Shown in pieces: positions 18,176 through 27,338 of a stretch of DNA of 64,000 bases. Position 1 is the first letter of the stretch, and each line of letters opens with the position of its first letter. Position numbers and translations under genes: made by a program. The stretch is taken from contig JAJYCQ010000002.1 of NCBI GenBank assembly GCA_021778315.1, positions 1-64,000 on the forward strand, written 5' to 3'. The DNA is from Acidobacteriota bacterium. GTDB lineage: Bacteria; Acidobacteriota; Terriglobia; Terriglobales; Acidobacteriaceae. Below the pieces are notes generated by a model. It saw only the letters and a list, made by a program, of their open reading frames with translations. It searched no databases and was not told the origin of the DNA.

Positions 18176-19912
18176 TCAGGGTTGGGCGGGAGGTGTGGAG
18201 CGGACGACGTAGAGGGTTCCGGGAGCGGAGGCGAACCAGCGGGAGTAATGCATGGGAGCGAAGGGCGCTGGGCCGTAGCAGGCGTTGGGGTCGAAGGAGA
18301 CGCTGTAAAGGGGATGGATGTGCGGGGTTTCGTCGAACTGGTTCATCGCGCACTGGGGGGGGGGGGGCGGAGGGGTTGGGACATAGGCGTTCGCGGGGAG
18401 CACCATTCTGAAGTCATTGAGGAAGTGGGAGTGCTGCAGTTCGACGACGTAGTTGGTCTCCCAGCCGTTGTCGACGGAGGTGTCGGGGACACCGGAGGAG
18501 TGGATCTCAGCGGCGAGGGTGACTCGAGCGTGATAGATCGCAAAGGTGTTATGCAGGACGACGGTCCCGTAGATGGCCATGAGCCCGACGAACACAACGC
18601 TGGCGAGTGGAAGTTGGGAGTGGATTTGATCCTGGTAGTAGCGGACCAGGCAGAGCAGCGCGATCATCAGCAGCGCCAGCAAATAGCGGTCGGGAACCCA
18701 AACGGTAGCTCGGGGAATAAGGAGCAGCGAGTAAGCGAGGGTGAAGGGCGTGAGAAGCATGCCGAGCTGCGACCAGGAAATGGTGGCGGAGGTGGAGGGG
18801 GGCCTCGGGTCTTGCGTGCGAGGTGTTGAATTTTGCGGACGGAAGAAGGAGGAGAACAGGCCGAGGGCTCCTCCGAGCGATGCAATGGTCAACAAGACTC
18901 GGAGCCAGGGGTGAAGAAAGATGGGTGGATGGCCATGAAGGGCCATGCTCTCGTAGATGCCGTGGACTCCAACCCAATCGGTCTGGGTGGGTTCGAGGAG
19001 AAAGCCTGTGTGGGAGTGTCTCCAATGGATGAGGAGGAGGGCGTAGGCGACAGATGTGATTGCGAAGAGGGCTTGTATGCCGCGGCGGCCGTTTCGGAGT
19101 TGGGGAAGGAAGAGGGCCACGATGGGAAGCAGTAAGAAGGGTGCGTCGAGGCAGAGATGGATGAGTTCGCTGAGGACGTGAATGATGGGGAAGGTGCTGG
19201 GGAGGAGCGGCTCATGCACGTTGTAGGGCTGGTGCAGAAACCAGAGCATGCAGGCGAGGATGAAGAGGACTCCGGCGAGGGTGGCGGCGGCACCGGCGAG
19301 GACGACGCGGCGATGGGCGCGAAGGAGCCAGAGGGTGGAGGGCACCATGACGAGGACGCCGAGCCAGGCGATCTGGCGGGAGGTTCCGCAGAGGGCGTTG
19401 GTCGTGACGGCGAAGCAGAGCCAGGCGATGGCGACGCGGGGAGTGGGGGATTGCAGGGCGCGAAGGCATCCGTAGAGACAGAGAAGGATGGCGAAGAGGC
19501 CGGTGATGTCGGTCATGAAGGTGGCCGAGAGAAGCAGGTACATGGGCGAGAGAACGAAGGCCAGGGTGGCGAGGGTGGCGTTGCGCTCGTGGATGCCAGC
19601 TCGGACGAGGGTTCGCTGTAGGAGGAAGGAGAGAGAGAGGGCCACCAGCAGCGTGCTGAGGCGGACGGTGATGAAGGAGAAGCCGAGGAGCTTGACGAAG
19701 GCGGCTCCGAGATAGAGCTGCCAGCCGAGGAGGGGCGTGGTATTTCCGTTGTAGACCACGTGGCCGGTGGCGGCGAGCGTTTGTGTGATCAGGATGTAGC
19801 TGCCGTCATCCGCTACTCCCATGGTGGTGAAGGCGCGGGCGATGAGTTCGCAGACCAGCACGGCCAGGGCGCAGAAGAGAGCCGGAATGCGGAACCTGCG
19901 GACGAGTTGCAA
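18176..19912 (-). CDS. GT-C-type membrane glycosyltransferase paralogue A, with a G13 tract
   Basis: A 578-residue polytopic membrane protein, one of four tandem paralogues. Near the N-terminus the first loop has ADDGSYILITQTLAATGH, the acidic pair expected of GT-C enzymes using polyprenyl-phosphate sugars. About ten hydrophobic segments follow, then a C-terminal soluble part with VDNGWE and DPNACYGPAPFAP. The start is TTG in the context AGGAGGCTCATTGCAACTC, which all four paralogues share in form. Codons around 516-519 are a run of 13 C in the coding strand (G at 18355-18367), a likely slippage site that would alter the last 60 residues. Confidence 0.8.
   Translation of the reverse strand: MQLVRRFRIPALFCALAVLVCELIARAFTTMGVADDGSYILITQTLAATGHVVYNGNTTPLLGWQLYLGAAFVKLLGFSFITVRLSTLLVALSLSFLLQRTLVRAGIHERNATLATLAFVLSPMYLLLSATFMTDITGLFAILLCLYGCLRALQSPTPRVAIAWLCFAVTTNALCGTSRQIAWLGVLVMVPSTLWLLRAHRRVVLAGAAATLAGVLFILACMLWFLHQPYNVHEPLLPSTFPIIHVLSELIHLCLDAPFLLLPIVALFLPQLRNGRRGIQALFAITSVAYALLLIHWRHSHTGFLLEPTQTDWVGVHGIYESMALHGHPPIFLHPWLRVLLTIASLGGALGLFSSFFRPQNSTPRTQDPRPPSTSATISWSQLGMLLTPFTLAYSLLLIPRATVWVPDRYLLALLMIALLCLVRYYQDQIHSQLPLASVVFVGLMAIYGTVVLHNTFAIYHARVTLAAEIHSSGVPDTSVDNGWETNYVVELQHSHFLNDFRMVLPANAYVPTPPPPPPQCAMNQFDETPHIHPLYSVSFDPNACYGPAPFAPMHYSRWFASAPGTLYVVRSTPPAQP
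18355..18367. repeat. Homopolymer run of 13 G inside paralogue A
   Basis: Thirteen consecutive G on the plus strand, giving a proline run in the minus-strand protein. The same position in paralogue D is a broken C-rich stretch (PPPPPGTC), and B and C lack the run. Runs of this length slip during replication and often mark phase-variable genes; sequencing error in run length is also possible. Confidence 0.85.
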
Positions 19913-19981
19913 TGAGCCTCCTGCGGCGAGTTGGGTTGATGCGCACGCCGGGGGAGGACGTGTGACTTTCGTATTGCCTTC

Positions 19982-19990
19982 AGGATAGCA
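19982..19990 (-). promoter_or_regulatory. Extended -10 promoter of paralogue A
   Basis: TGCTATCCT on the minus strand, 69 bases before the TTG start. It is identical to the boxes before the GH57 gene and paralogue C. Confidence 0.5.
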
Positions 19991-20003
19991 ATGCGCTGTT
20001 GTC

Positions 20004-21719
20004 CTAATGGATTGCGGGAGGGGTGTAGCGGACGACGTGGAGGGTGCCGGGGCTGGAGCCGAGCCAGCGGGAGTAGTGGATGGGAGCGAACGGGGCTGGG
20101 CCGTAACAGGCGTTGGGGTCGAAGGAGACGCCGTAGATCGGACGGATATGTGGGGTTTCGTCGAAGAAGTACATGGGGCAGGTGCCAGCGGGGAGAGGCG
20201 GCGTGGGGATGTAGGCATGTGCGGGGAGCACGATGCGATAGTCGTTGATATGGTCGGTGTGCTGGAGTTCGACGTCGAAGTTGTACTCCCAGTTGTTATC
20301 GACGGAGGTATCGGGGATACCGGCGGCATTCAGCTCGGCGGCGAGTGCCACGCGGGCACGGTAGAACGCAAAATTATTGTGGGTGGCGGCTACTCCGTAG
20401 ATGGCCATGAGCGCGATCAGGAGAGTGAAGGCCATGGGGAGCTGTGGTTGGATTCGCTCCTGGTAGTAGCGGATAAGGAGGATTGCCGCTACGAGGGTGG
20501 GGCCGAGTAAATATCGATCGGTGAGTCCGAAGGTGCTTCCCAGCGGCATCAAGAGAACGATGTAGGCGAGAGTGAACGGAATCAAGAGGAAGTTGAGTTG
20601 ATTCCATGACGCGCCGTTGGGGGACGCTGGGGCGGGCAGGGCTCTGCGGGATTGGAGGAGCGAGGAGATCAGGCCCAGCAGGCCTCCGAGCGAAGCGATG
20701 GTGAGCAGCACCTGTGCGCCGGTGTGAAGCAATACGGGCGGTTCCCCTTTGAATCCGGCTTCGTGGAGCATCCCGAGCGCGTTGACCCAGTCACCCTTTG
20801 TGGGCTCCAGCATGGGAATGTATCCGCGTTGGACTGCGATGAGGATGTAGGCCAGAGAGATGGCGGCGACGACGGCGATGGAGCGCCGATTTTTGCTCCA
20901 GATTCCGGGGAGGAAGAGTGCGAAGACGGGAAGAAGGAGGAAGGGTATATCCAGTAAAGCGTGGGTGAGCTCTCCGAGGCCGCGGGTGACGGAGATTGCT
21001 GGTTTGAGAGGCGGCATCATCCCGACGGAGTAGGGCTGGTGCTTGAACCATTGCAAGCAGGCGAAGACGAAGAGGGCACCGGCGAGGGTGGCGGCCGCGC
21101 CGGCGAGGACGACTCGGCGATGGGCGCGGAGTAGCCAGAGGGTGGAGGGCACCATGATGAGGACGCCGAGCCAGGCGATCTGGCGGGAGGTTCCGCAGAG
21201 GGCATTGGCGACGACGGCGAAGCAGAGCCAGGCGATGGTGGCGCGGGAGGTGGAGGCCTGGAGGGCGCGGAGGCAACCGTAGAGGCAGAGGAGGATGGCG
21301 AAGAGGCCATTGATGTCGGTCATGAAGGTGACGGACAGGATGAGGTAGAGGGGGGAGAGGACGAGAGCGAGGGTGCCGAGGGTGGCGTTGCGCTCGGAGA
21401 GGCCGGCGCGGACGAGGGTTCGCTGCAGGAGGAAGGCGGTGAGCATGGCGATGAGCAGGGTGCTCATGCGGACGGTGGTGAAGGAGTCGCCGAAGAGCTT
21501 GATGAAGGCGGCTCCGAGGTAGAGTTGCCAGCCGAGCATGGCTGTGGACCAGCCGTTATAGGCGATGTGGCCGGTGGCGGCGAGTGTTTGCGCCATGCGG
21601 ATGTAGGGGCCGTCGTCGCAGATGCCCATGGTAGTGAAGGGGCGGGCGATGAGTTCGCAGAGGAGGACGGCGAAGGCGCAGAGGAGAGCCGGAATGCGGA
21701 ACTTGCGGACGAGTTGCAA
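20004..21719 (-). CDS. GT-C-type membrane glycosyltransferase paralogue B
   Basis: 571 residues, same architecture as A: CDDGPYIRMAQTL in the first loop, CGTSRQIAWLG in the middle, and a C-terminal part with VDNNWE and DPNACYGPAPFAP. It starts at TTG in AGGGGGCTCATTGCAACTC. Long stretches of the middle third are nearly identical at the DNA level to A (compare about 19280-19440 with 21085-21250), pointing to recent duplication or gene conversion. Its promoter region faces the divergent methyltransferase gene. The acceptor and sugar are unknown. Confidence 0.8.
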   Translation of the reverse strand: MQLVRKFRIPALLCAFAVLLCELIARPFTTMGICDDGPYIRMAQTLAATGHIAYNGWSTAMLGWQLYLGAAFIKLFGDSFTTVRMSTLLIAMLTAFLLQRTLVRAGLSERNATLGTLALVLSPLYLILSVTFMTDINGLFAILLCLYGCLRALQASTSRATIAWLCFAVVANALCGTSRQIAWLGVLIMVPSTLWLLRAHRRVVLAGAAATLAGALFVFACLQWFKHQPYSVGMMPPLKPAISVTRGLGELTHALLDIPFLLLPVFALFLPGIWSKNRRSIAVVAAISLAYILIAVQRGYIPMLEPTKGDWVNALGMLHEAGFKGEPPVLLHTGAQVLLTIASLGGLLGLISSLLQSRRALPAPASPNGASWNQLNFLLIPFTLAYIVLLMPLGSTFGLTDRYLLGPTLVAAILLIRYYQERIQPQLPMAFTLLIALMAIYGVAATHNNFAFYRARVALAAELNAAGIPDTSVDNNWEYNFDVELQHTDHINDYRIVLPAHAYIPTPPLPAGTCPMYFFDETPHIRPIYGVSFDPNACYGPAPFAPIHYSRWLGSSPGTLHVVRYTPPAIH

Positions 21720-21798
21720 TGAGCCCCCTGGGGACGAAGATTGGATTGCGACGTGAGAGGTTCGAAGGGCGTACCGTGTGCTTCGGCGTGGTACTTTC

Positions 21799-21807
21799 AG
21801 GATAACA
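21799..21807 (-). promoter_or_regulatory. Extended -10 promoter of paralogue B
   Basis: TGTTATCCT on the minus strand, about 80 bases before the TTG start, one base different from the boxes of A and C. Confidence 0.45.
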
Positions 21808-21907
21808 ACACGCGGGCGCAGTTTGATCTGCTGCGATAGCGGGGCTTGAGACGGACAGGCGCCCACCATGTAGATCGATGAGCGATGACGCAGGAGGCCG
21901 TGAGTAG

Positions 21908-22618
21908 ATGGGTGAGTTTCATTATGTGGGTTCGGAGTTGGATCTGTTTGCGGCGGTCAAGAATTGGAAGTCGTACTGGTCAAGCCGGATCAGGCCTTTT
22001 ATTTCGGGAGATGTGTTGGAGGTTGGCGCAGGCATAGGCTCAAACACGGGGCTGCTGAGTCCGGGTGCGAGAGGCCGATGGGTGTGCCTGGAACCTGATC
22101 CAAATCTTTCGGCTAATTTAGCTGCCAACTTGCAGGGGATGGCTGGGACTCGGGACTTTGAGAGCCTTTGTGGGACGTTGGCGTCGTTGGATCCGAACGA
22201 GATGTTCGACACGATTATCTATATTGATGTGCTCGAGCATATTGAGGATGATGCGGCAGAGTTGAAGCTGGCGGCGCAGCGGCTGCGACCGGGTGGGTGT
22301 GTGATCGTTTTGTCGCCTGCTCACCAATGGTTGTTCACGCCGTTCGATGCGGCGATTGGTCACTTTCGGCGCTATAACCGCTCGTCCCTGCGGAAGGCAT
22401 CTCCGCCAGCGCTGAACGTCGAGACAATTTTTTATCTGGATTCCTGTGGCATCGCTGCTTCTTCGATGAATCAGCTATTTCTGCGGCAATCGATGCCGAC
22501 CGCAGCGCAGTTACATGTATGGGATAGCTGGATCATTCCTGTATCGCGATTGATTGACCCGATTTTGATGTATTCGCTTGGGAAATCAATCGTTGGGGTT
22601 TGGCGCAAGCCGCTTTGA
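21908..22618 (+). CDS. SAM-dependent methyltransferase (class I)
   Basis: 236 residues. Motif I is VLEVGAGIGSNT (36-47), followed by the acidic residue of CLEPDPNL, then YIDVLEHIEDD and a post-core LRPGGCVIVLSPAHQW. It resembles the group that acts on glycans or lipid-linked intermediates. AGGAGG stands before the ATG. It is divergent from paralogue B, and its 3' end overlaps the convergent GT2 gene by 33 bases. The substrate is unknown; the setting suggests modification of a surface glycan (inference). Confidence 0.85.
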   Translation: MGEFHYVGSELDLFAAVKNWKSYWSSRIRPFISGDVLEVGAGIGSNTGLLSPGARGRWVCLEPDPNLSANLAANLQGMAGTRDFESLCGTLASLDPNEMFDTIIYIDVLEHIEDDAAELKLAAQRLRPGGCVIVLSPAHQWLFTPFDAAIGHFRRYNRSSLRKASPPALNVETIFYLDSCGIAASSMNQLFLRQSMPTAAQLHVWDSWIIPVSRLIDPILMYSLGKSIVGVWRKPL

Positions 22619-23596
22619 AGAGGGCTGGTGCATGTTGCCGAACAGAAGTCGGCGGCCATGGACGTAGGGAAGGTAGTCGATCTTTGGAAGGATGAGCCTC
22701 TGCACACGGTTGTTGAGCAGCATCAAGATCGAAGACAGCGCGGTGAAGAGCACCTGCAGGATGATGATGGTAAGGCCGAAGGCGATGGTGGTGGTCCAGC
22801 CAGGAGTAGCGTGAGCAGGGAAAAAAATGCGTAGCGTGAGTAAACCAGCGACAAGGATAGTACTCGCGATCACCAGCACCACGGAGAGAATCAGGAGCCG
22901 GACGAAGATGGTATCAGCGTAGACGGAGATGCCACTGAGGCCGTGGACGACGAGGGACGTGAAGTTCATCTTTGATTTGCCTGCGTAACGGCGGCCGCGA
23001 TGGATAGGAATTCGCGTGAGTGGAAACCTTGATCGCAGGATAGCCGCAGGCAGGTTGTTCCAGAGGTCGGAGATCATGACGAGGCGATCGACGTAGCTGC
23101 TGGACAAGACACAAAAGTTACCGAAGCTGATGGTCTTCCCCGTGATGATCTTGAAGAAGGTCTTGTAGAGGAGATAGAAGAATTTGAAGGAGGCGGTTTC
23201 GACTCGCTTTTTGCGCTGAGCGACGAAGCAGTAATCTTTTTTGTCGCCGATGTCGCGGGTGAGAGCTTCGATGGCGTGAGGGGGATCCTCCCCATCGGCA
23301 TCCATGATGAGGAGGGCATCGAAATCATGATCCTGAGCGGCGAGGCAGAGGCCGACAGCTATCGCTCGTTGATGGCCGATATTCACGGCAAGGGAGACGA
23401 TCTCGACTCCCACAAGATGCTTTATGCCGGATAAATCATTGAGAACTAGGTTGGCATCTTCTGTAGAGCCATCGTCGATGGCGCTTACGAATATTTTAAA
23501 GGGGAGAGTGGATGCAGCCTTGTCCAAGTCGTGCAGGAGTATTTGGAATGATGTCCAGTCGTTGTAGACGGGAATGACGAGGCGCATCTGGTTCAC
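22586..23596 (-). CDS. GT2 glycosyltransferase, polyprenyl-phosphate sugar synthase-like
   Basis: 336 residues. The GT-A domain starts LVIPVYNDW, has DDGSTED at 41-47 and the metal-binding DADGEDPP at 99-106. Two C-terminal hydrophobic segments (about 230-260 and 267-295) match the DPM1/ArnC-like layout in which the enzyme loads a sugar onto undecaprenyl phosphate. Such lipid-linked sugars are the donors used by GT-C enzymes, so this gene could feed the four neighbouring paralogues (inference). Confidence 0.85.
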   Translation of the reverse strand: MNQMRLVIPVYNDWTSFQILLHDLDKAASTLPFKIFVSAIDDGSTEDANLVLNDLSGIKHLVGVEIVSLAVNIGHQRAIAVGLCLAAQDHDFDALLIMDADGEDPPHAIEALTRDIGDKKDYCFVAQRKKRVETASFKFFYLLYKTFFKIITGKTISFGNFCVLSSSYVDRLVMISDLWNNLPAAILRSRFPLTRIPIHRGRRYAGKSKMNFTSLVVHGLSGISVYADTIFVRLLILSVVLVIASTILVAGLLTLRIFFPAHATPGWTTTIAFGLTIIILQVLFTALSSILMLLNNRVQRLILPKIDYLPYVHGRRLLFGNMHQPSSKRLAPNPND

Positions 23597-23723
23597 GACA
23601 ATCTCCTGTGGTTATGGGTACGCTGATGCGTCAGCAGGTCTTATCGCTGGATTCTATTCGTGATCATACAGTGGAGGATTTGGCTCGGGATGACTTTCAG
23701 TGAAGGGGGATGCGGGTGCGGAT

Positions 23724-25448
23724 TTATGGCTTCGATGGTGGGGTGTAGCGGACTGCGTAGAGGGTGCCGGGGGAGTGGGAGAGCCAGCGGGAGTAGTGGA
23801 CGGGGGCGAAGGGGGCTGGGCCGTAGCAGGCGTTGGGGTCGAAGGATACGCCGAAGAGGGGGTGGATGTGGGGGGTGAGGTCGAAGTGGTTCATGGGGCA
23901 GGTGGTGGAGGGGAGTGGGGGAACGGGGAGGTGGGCGTGGGCGGGGTTGTCGATGAGGATGTTGTTGATGTGGTTGGAGTGCTGGAGTTCGACGGTCATG
24001 TTGTACTCCCAGCCGTTGTCGACGGAGGTGTAGGGGACACCGGTGGAGTGGATTTCGGCGGCGAGAGCGACGCGGGCGCGGTAGAGAGAGAAGAGATTGT
24101 GGGTGATGGCGATGCCGTAGGTCGCCATGAGGGCGATGAGGGCGAGGGTAGCGAGGGGGAGCCTCGGGTGGATGGCTTGCTGGTAGTAGCGGACGAGGTA
24201 GAGCAAGGCGACGAAGACGAGCGCGAGCAGATAGCGGTCGTTGATGACGAACATGGCCGAGTGAGCGAAGATGAGGAACGCGGAGGCGAAGGTGAAGGGC
24301 AGGAGCAGGGTGTTGAGCTGTAGCCAGGGGATGCGGGTGTTGGGAGCCGGAGCGGTGGTTGGCGGGGTGTGGTGTTGAAGGAGGGAAGCGAGCAGGCCGA
24401 GGAGACCGCCGATGGAGAGGACGGTGAGCAGGACTCGAGCGAGGGGGGTAAGGAAGATGGGTGGAGTTCCTTTGAGCTCGGTGACCTCGTAGATGCCGTG
24501 GATGCCGAGCCAATCGCCGAGGGTTGGCTCGAGGAGGAAGTCGGGATGGGTGTGCCTCCAATGGAGGGCGAGGAGGAGATAGGCGAGCGAGACGGCGGCG
24601 AGGCCGACGAGGATGCGGGGCCGGCTGCGGCGAATCCGTGGAAAGAAGAGGGCGATGATGGGCAGCAGAAGGAAGGGGATATCGAGGAGGGTGTGGAAGA
24701 CCTGCGCGAGAGTGTGGGCGATGGGAAGGGTGTTGGGGATGAGTTGGTCGGGGACGGAGTAGGGCTGGCGCTTGAACCATTGCAGGCAGCCGAAGATGAA
24801 GAGGACGCCGGCGAGGGTGGCTGCGGCTCCGGAGAGAAGAACGGCACGGCGGGCTCGCAGGAGCCAGAGGGTGGAGGGGAGCATGACCAGGATGCCGAGC
24901 CAGGAGATCTGTCGAGCGGAGCCGAAGAGGGCGTTGGCGGCGACGGCGAAGACCAGCCAGGCGATGGTGGCTCGGGAGGTGGAGGCTTGCAGGGCGCGGA
25001 GGCATCCGTAGAGACAGATCACGATGGCGAAGGTGCCGTGGATGTCGTTCATGAACGTGGCTGAGAGCATGAGATAGAGGGGGGAGAGAACGAAGGCGAG
25101 GGTGGCGAGGGTGGCGTTGCGCTCGGTGATGCCGGAGCGGACGAGGGTCCGCTGGAGAAGGAAGGCGAGGGCCATGGCGACGAGCAGCGTGCTCATGCGG
25201 ACGGCGGTGAAGGAGAAGCCGAAGAGCTTGATGAAGGCTGCTCCAAGATAGAGCTGCCAGCCCTGGAAGGGCATGGCCCAGCCGTTGTAGACGATGTGGC
25301 CGGTGGAGAGGAGGTCCTGGGCACTACGGGTATAGGACCAGTCATCGCAGATTCCCATGGCGGCGAAGGGGCGGCTGATGAGTTCGCAGAGGAGGACGGC
25401 GAAGGCGCAGAAGAGAGCCGGGATACGATATCGGCGAACGAGTTGCAA
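23724..25448 (-). CDS. GT-C-type membrane glycosyltransferase paralogue C
   Basis: 574 residues. CDDWSYTRSAQDL replaces the DDGPYI form of B and D, and FGSARQISWLG replaces CGTSRQIAWLG, so this copy is the most divergent around the presumed catalytic loop. The C-terminal part keeps VDNGWEYN and DPNACYGPAPFAP. The chosen start is TTG in GGAGGCCTTTTGCAACTCG, aligned with the other paralogues; an in-frame GTG at 25511 would add 21 poorly conserved residues. An extended -10 (TGCTATCCT) lies about 80 bases upstream. Confidence 0.8.
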   Translation of the reverse strand: MQLVRRYRIPALFCAFAVLLCELISRPFAAMGICDDWSYTRSAQDLLSTGHIVYNGWAMPFQGWQLYLGAAFIKLFGFSFTAVRMSTLLVAMALAFLLQRTLVRSGITERNATLATLAFVLSPLYLMLSATFMNDIHGTFAIVICLYGCLRALQASTSRATIAWLVFAVAANALFGSARQISWLGILVMLPSTLWLLRARRAVLLSGAAATLAGVLFIFGCLQWFKRQPYSVPDQLIPNTLPIAHTLAQVFHTLLDIPFLLLPIIALFFPRIRRSRPRILVGLAAVSLAYLLLALHWRHTHPDFLLEPTLGDWLGIHGIYEVTELKGTPPIFLTPLARVLLTVLSIGGLLGLLASLLQHHTPPTTAPAPNTRIPWLQLNTLLLPFTFASAFLIFAHSAMFVINDRYLLALVFVALLYLVRYYQQAIHPRLPLATLALIALMATYGIAITHNLFSLYRARVALAAEIHSTGVPYTSVDNGWEYNMTVELQHSNHINNILIDNPAHAHLPVPPLPSTTCPMNHFDLTPHIHPLFGVSFDPNACYGPAPFAPVHYSRWLSHSPGTLYAVRYTPPSKP

Positions 25449-25529
25449 AAGGCCTCCGGGCAGGATCGTGGGTGGGCGTTCGTCGGAGCGTGATGAGGGA
25501 CGTTTGCTCACTGCTGCCGATGTGGTTTC

Positions 25530-25538
25530 AGGATAGCA
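25530..25538 (-). promoter_or_regulatory. Extended -10 promoter of paralogue C
   Basis: TGCTATCCT on the minus strand, directly after the stop codon of paralogue D's neighbour region and 82 bases before the TTG start of C. Confidence 0.5.
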
Positions 25539-25553
25539 ATGTAAGGGATCGGG

Positions 25554-27275
25554 CTAGGGCTGGGACGGCGGAGTGTAGTAGATGACATAGAGGGTTCCGG
25601 GTTGGGAGGCGAACCAGCGGGAGTAGTGCAGGGGAGAGAAGGGAGCGAGGCCGCGGCAGGCATTGGGGTCGAAGGAGATGCCGTAGCGGGCGTGGATGTG
25701 GGGCGTGGTGTCGTAGTAATTGGTCGCGCAGGTTCCGGGGGGAGGCGGTGGGGTGGGCACGTAGGCGTTGGCGGGGAGCACGATTCTGGGATCGTTGATG
25801 AAGTCGGCGTGTTGGAGTTCGACGACGTAGTTGTACTCCCAGCCGTTGTCGATGGAGGTGTCGGGGATTCCGGCGGCGTGGAGCTCGGCGGCGATGGCGA
25901 CGCGAGCTCGGTAGAACGAAAAGAGATTGTGGGTGACAACGACGCCGTAGATGGCGGTGATGGCTACGAGGAGGATCGTCGCGCGAGGGAGCTGGGGATG
26001 GATGCGGGCCTGGTAGTAGCGGATGAGGCAGATGAGAGCGACGATCAGCAGCTCCAGAGAGTAGCGGTCGACGAGGCCTGCGGTGGCTGCTCTGGGAAGG
26101 AGAAGAAGCGTGTACGCAAGGGTGAATGGCCCGAGCAGGACGGCGAGTTCTGACCAGGGGATGCAGGGCGAGGAGGGTGGGGGAGGCAGTGTGGTAGGGG
26201 CTCGAAAGAACGAGGCGATGAGGCCGAGGATTCCTCCGACGGAGACGATGGTGAGGAGGATTTGAACGCTGGTATGGAGGAAGACGGGCGGAGCTCCGTT
26301 GAGGGCGAGGCTCTCGAGGGCTCCGTGGGCAGTGACCCAATTGACCTGGGTTGGCTCCAGGAGGAAGTCAGGGTGGGAGTGTCTCCAATGGATGGCGAGC
26401 AGAAGATAGCCGAGCGAAGTGGCGGACAGGGCGGTGAGGATACGAGGGCGGCTCTTATAGATCTGAGGCAGGAAGAGCGCCATGATGGGGAAGAGGAGGA
26501 AGGCCGCATCGAGGAAAGAATGGATGAGCTCCCCGACGGAATGGCTTACGGAAAACGATGTGACGGAGAGGGACTCATGCACGTTGTAGAGCTGGTGATT
26601 GAACCAATGGATACAGGCGAGGACGAAGAGGGCTCCTGCAAGATTGGCTGCGGCGCCGGCGAAGAAGACTCGGCGCTGCGCTCGCACAAGCCACAGGGTG
26701 GAGGGAACGATGACGAGAAGGCCGAGCCATCCGATTTGGCGGGAGGTTCCGCAGAGGGCGTTGGCGGCGACGGCAAAGCAGAGCCACGCGATGGTGGAGG
26801 GGGAGGTGGAGGCTTGCAGGGCGCGGAGGCAGGCGTAAAGGCAGATCACGATGGCGAAAAGGCCAGTGATGTCTGTCATAAAGCTGACGGAGAGCAGGAG
26901 GTAGAGCGGCGAAAGAACCAAGGCGAGCGTGGCGAGGGTGGCATTGCGCTCGGTGATGCCGGTGCGGACGAGGATTCGCTGCAGGAGGAAGGCGAGCGCC
27001 ATGGCAACGAGCAGAGTGCTCATGCGAACAGTGGTGAAGGAGAAGCCGAAGAGCTTGATGAAGGCGGCGGCGAGGTAGAGTTGCCAGCCGAGGATGGGCG
27101 TCGTCGGTCCGTTGTAGATGATGTGGCCGGTGGTGGCTAGCTTTTGCGCGATGAGGATGTAGGGGCCGTCGTCGCAGACTCCCATGGTGGTGAATGGGCG
27201 GCTGATGAGTTCGCAGACGAGGACGGCGAAGGCACAGAAGAGAGCCGGGATGCGATATCGGCGAACGAGTTGCAA
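25554..27275 (-). CDS. GT-C-type membrane glycosyltransferase paralogue D
   Basis: 573 residues with CDDGPYILIAQKL in the first loop, CGTSRQIGWLG in the middle and the shared C-terminal VDNGWEYN and DPNACRGLAPFSP. Two conserved C-terminal residues differ from the other copies (CRGLAPF for CYGPAPF). The start is TTG aligned with the other paralogues; an in-frame TTG at 27311 is the alternative. Unlike A-C it has no extended -10 box in front. It follows the GT87 gene by 63 bases and probably shares its transcript. Confidence 0.8.
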   Translation of the reverse strand: MQLVRRYRIPALFCAFAVLVCELISRPFTTMGVCDDGPYILIAQKLATTGHIIYNGPTTPILGWQLYLAAAFIKLFGFSFTTVRMSTLLVAMALAFLLQRILVRTGITERNATLATLALVLSPLYLLLSVSFMTDITGLFAIVICLYACLRALQASTSPSTIAWLCFAVAANALCGTSRQIGWLGLLVIVPSTLWLVRAQRRVFFAGAAANLAGALFVLACIHWFNHQLYNVHESLSVTSFSVSHSVGELIHSFLDAAFLLFPIMALFLPQIYKSRPRILTALSATSLGYLLLAIHWRHSHPDFLLEPTQVNWVTAHGALESLALNGAPPVFLHTSVQILLTIVSVGGILGLIASFFRAPTTLPPPPSSPCIPWSELAVLLGPFTLAYTLLLLPRAATAGLVDRYSLELLIVALICLIRYYQARIHPQLPRATILLVAITAIYGVVVTHNLFSFYRARVAIAAELHAAGIPDTSIDNGWEYNYVVELQHADFINDPRIVLPANAYVPTPPPPPGTCATNYYDTTPHIHARYGISFDPNACRGLAPFSPLHYSRWFASQPGTLYVIYYTPPSQP

Positions 27276-27338
27276 AGAGGACTCCAGACAAGAATGTGAT
27301 TGCGGGGCCAAGCCGTGCAGGGTGACGGTCAGTCCGGA

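Noticed and set aside
17114..18829. A 571-codon frame antisense to the GH57 gene and paralogue A
   Set aside because: Low-complexity Gly/Val/Glu composition and full overlap with two well-supported genes.
19913..20329. A 139-residue N-terminal extension of paralogue A
   Set aside because: It overlaps the 3' end of paralogue B in another frame, is Pro/Ser/Thr-rich, and homology with B-D begins at the TTG.
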